A DNA stretch of 7,219 bases, from contig VXPN01000004.1 of assembly GCA_009839535.1 (NCBI GenBank), positions 1 through 7,219 of the forward strand, written 5' to 3'. The translations under genes and the position numbers were made by a program. Source of the stretch: Boseongicola sp. SB0662_bin_57. GTDB taxonomy: Bacteria; Pseudomonadota; Alphaproteobacteria; Rhodobacterales; Rhodobacteraceae. Positions 5,900 through 7,219 of the stretch are shown here, piece after piece (the stretch's first letter is position 1; the number at the start of each line of letters is the position of its first letter). A model generated the notes under the pieces. The model saw nothing but the letters and a program-made list of their open reading frames with translations, was not told the origin of the DNA and did not search any database.

Positions 5900-5989
5900 T
5901 GGCGGAGAGACAGGGATTCGAACCCTGGAGACGGTTTCCCGCCTACACGCGTTCCAGGCGTGCGCCTTCGACCACTCGGCCACCTCTCC
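5900..5989 (-). tRNA. tRNA-Ser (anticodon GGA)
   Basis: The minus strand folds as a class II tRNA of 90 nt including CCA. The acceptor stem GGAGAGG pairs with TCTCTCC (G-T at the last pair). The D stem is GCC/GGC. The anticodon stem CACGC/GCGTG holds the loop CTGGAAC with anticodon GGA, reading UCC and UCU. The long variable arm GGCGG-GAAA-CCGTC marks a serine tRNA. The T arm is CAGGG-TTCGAAT-CCCTG, followed by discriminator G and an encoded CCA (5900-5902). All pairings were checked by eye. The 3' end faces the accessory region, as at tRNA-borne integration sites. Confidence 0.96.
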
Positions 5990-6256
5990 GGCGAATGCTC
6001 CTTAGCCGCTTCGGTGCATGACGCGCAAGTGCCGACCGAGGGGCGCCGACCGGATGGATCCTGCTTGACGGGCATCAGGAAGATTGTCGTGGCGCAGGCA
6101 TCGCTCCCTTTCTGGATAGCTTCCGGCATGCATCATGTGGCGGGCGGCTGGTCAGGCTGCGAATGCTCCCGCACGCACGCCGGAATCTCGGAACGCTCCC
6201 TTGCGGACTCCAGGGTCGCCGCGCGGACGACGAGGCCGACGGAAATCCAGCTCGGG

Positions 6257-6970
6257 TCAGGGATCAAGGTGCAGGTAGACACGCCGGTTGCGGGCGCCCT
6301 TCTTCTCGACCTTGCCCAAGCGGATCCGCCCGATTTCACCAGTTCTTGCCACGTGGGTTCCGCCACAGGGTTGCAGGTCGACCTGCCCGTCACCAATGCC
6401 GATCCTGACCAACCGAATGCGGCCGGCGCCACGTGGCGGTTGCACCGACATCGTCTTCACGAGGCCTGGATTGGCGTCGAGACATTCTTCCGTAATCCAG
6501 TCGTCGCTGACCTTGAGATCGCGTGCGACGAGCGCGTTCAACTCGTCTGCCAAGGCCTCCTTGTCCTCCAGAGGGTCGGCCATGTCAAAATCAAGTCGCC
6601 CCCTGTCCGCGGAAATCGACCCGCCGGTCACGGGCAGAGGAATCACGACGGACAGCAGGTGCAAGGCCGTGTGAACCCGCATGTGCCCGTATCGGCGGTC
6701 CCAGTCGAGAACCTGCTGCACCTCCGTGCCCGAGGCGGGCAAAGTCGCGTCCTCTTCCGGCACCAGGACCGGACGGCCCGCATCCTTGACCGTCGTGGCG
6801 ATGCGGGCTTCCCCTCCCTCCCAGCACAACAATCCGCAGTCGCCGGGCTGGCCGCCGCCAGCAGGATAGAACACGGAAGCGTCCAGAACGATGCCGCCAC
6901 GCTCATTGATCGAATCCACGCGACCGGTTGCCTCCCGAAGGTAGGCATCGTGGTAGAGAACTTCGGTCAT
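6257..6970 (-). CDS. AlaX-type alanyl-tRNA editing protein
   Basis: This 237-aa protein matches the AlaX family, free-standing relatives of the AlaRS editing domain that hydrolyse mischarged tRNA-Ala (Ser- or Gly-tRNA-Ala) in the cytoplasm. The zinc-binding editing motifs are complete: His100 and His104 in HTALH, and Cys202 and His206 in CGGTH. The FYPAGGGQPGD segment (34-44) is the family's conserved glycine-rich N-terminal signature. Length and the C-terminal GRIRLGKVEKKGARNRRVYLHL segment fit the longer AlaX type. The ATG at 6970 overlaps the stop of the upstream channel gene (ATGA), so the two are probably translated together. The neighbouring tRNA-Ser lies downstream on the same strand; this is thematically neat because AlaX removes serine from tRNA-Ala, but may be chance. 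No clear terminator is seen in the 267 bp between this gene and the tRNA. Confidence 0.92.
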   Translation of the reverse strand: MTEVLYHDAYLREATGRVDSINERGGIVLDASVFYPAGGGQPGDCGLLCWEGGEARIATTVKDAGRPVLVPEEDATLPASGTEVQQVLDWDRRYGHMRVHTALHLLSVVIPLPVTGGSISADRGRLDFDMADPLEDKEALADELNALVARDLKVSDDWITEECLDANPGLVKTMSVQPPRGAGRIRLVRIGIGDGQVDLQPCGGTHVARTGEIGRIRLGKVEKKGARNRRVYLHLDP

Positions 6971-7219
6971 TCCGCATCTCCGCTTGATCCGGGCTTATGC
7001 GCTTCGGTGTCGACCGGCTGCGTGACCCGTCGCTTCGATGTGCCCGGCGATGTCAGTGTCTCGGGGTTTCTCAACCAGACATCCCGTTGCGCAAACGGAA
7101 TCTCGATGTCCTCTTCGGCAAAGCGCCGGACGATCGCATGGTTGATGTCAGACCGCACGGCCAGCCCGTAGTTTATGTCATCCAGAATGGCCCGGATCTC
7201 GAAATCCATGCTGTCGGCG
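6967..7219 (-). CDS. MscS-family mechanosensitive channel, C-terminal end (partial)
   Basis: Only the last 83 residues of the gene lie in the window; the start is beyond the right edge. The segment FEIRAILDDINYGLAVRSDINHAIVRRFAEEDIEIPFAQRDVWLR is the typical end of the MscS C-terminal alpha-beta domain, where family members read like F-E-x-R ... D-x-N-x-x-I-x-x-x-F-x-E-x-x-I-E-I-P-F-P-Q-R-D. The homologous channels open in the inner membrane on hypo-osmotic shock. After the conserved end comes a polar tail of about 30 residues, rich in Pro, Ser, Thr and Lys and without recognisable motifs. The reading frame stays open to the window edge (codons Ala-Asp-Ser before Met), so the internal ATG at 7209 is not the true start. 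The stop overlaps the AlaX start by four bases. Confidence 0.85.
   Translation of the reverse strand, partial: ADSMDFEIRAILDDINYGLAVRSDINHAIVRRFAEEDIEIPFAQRDVWLRNPETLTSPGTSKRRVTQPVDTEAHKPGSSGDAE

Noticed and set aside
5788..6129. A 113-codon minus-strand open frame
   Set aside because: It translates through the tRNA-Ser; the WPSGRRRTPGTRVGG-type stretch is the usual false protein read from tRNA-Ser genes.
5991..6169. An 11-bp exact repeat GCGAATGCTCC at 5991-6001 and 6159-6169
   Set aside because: Several 11-base matches are expected by chance in a window of this length, and nothing else extends the similarity.
5366..7171. A 601-codon plus-strand open frame
   Set aside because: It runs antisense through the RTX start, the tRNA-Ser, alaX and the channel gene. 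Its protein has no recognisable domain and is explained by GC-rich third positions on the other strand.

Overview
The window reads as DNA from a high-GC Gram-negative bacterium, probably a proteobacterium and perhaps an alphaproteobacterium. The grounds are GC-rich codon use, a tRNA-Ser with an encoded CCA end, and an RTX protein. No single gene fixes the taxon. It divides into an accessory left part (about 1-5,890) and an ordinary chromosomal right part (about 5,900-7,219).

Accessory part. A tyrosine recombinase (202-1137, minus) has its 3' side next to nested inverted repeats (44-118) that resemble a recombinase core site. Next to its start codon lies a 51-bp sequence (1146-1196). This recurs in the same orientation at 5716-5766 with three mismatches, so the two copies bracket a segment with a 4,570-bp period. 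Inside, a near-consensus sigma-70-type promoter (1250-1278), overlapped by a 15-bp palindrome, precedes four plus-strand genes. These encode a phage tail-fibre-like protein (1318-1944); a 570-aa adhesin-like protein with two Calx-beta-like domains, an FN3 domain and a five-repeat beta-propeller (1944-3656); a soluble helical protein of unknown function (3712-4233); and a small single-span membrane protein with an MscS-like beta domain (4230-4589). The first two genes overlap by 1 nt and the last two by 4 nt, suggesting translational coupling. A convergent gene (4680-5528, minus) encodes an RTX-repeat protein with an N-terminal Sec-type signal peptide. No capsid, portal, terminase or tail-tube gene is visible, so the tail-fibre-like gene is an orphan here.

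Chromosomal part. After an AT-rich strip (about 5,800-5,895) comes tRNA-Ser(GGA) (5900-5989, minus). An AlaX-type alanyl-tRNA editing hydrolase (6257-6970, minus) follows, overlapping by 4 nt the 3' end of an MscS-family channel gene that runs off the right edge.

The most interesting reading is that the repeat-bracketed block is an exchangeable surface-adhesin or tail-fibre cassette served by the adjacent recombinase. The sequence supports the layout but not the activity.
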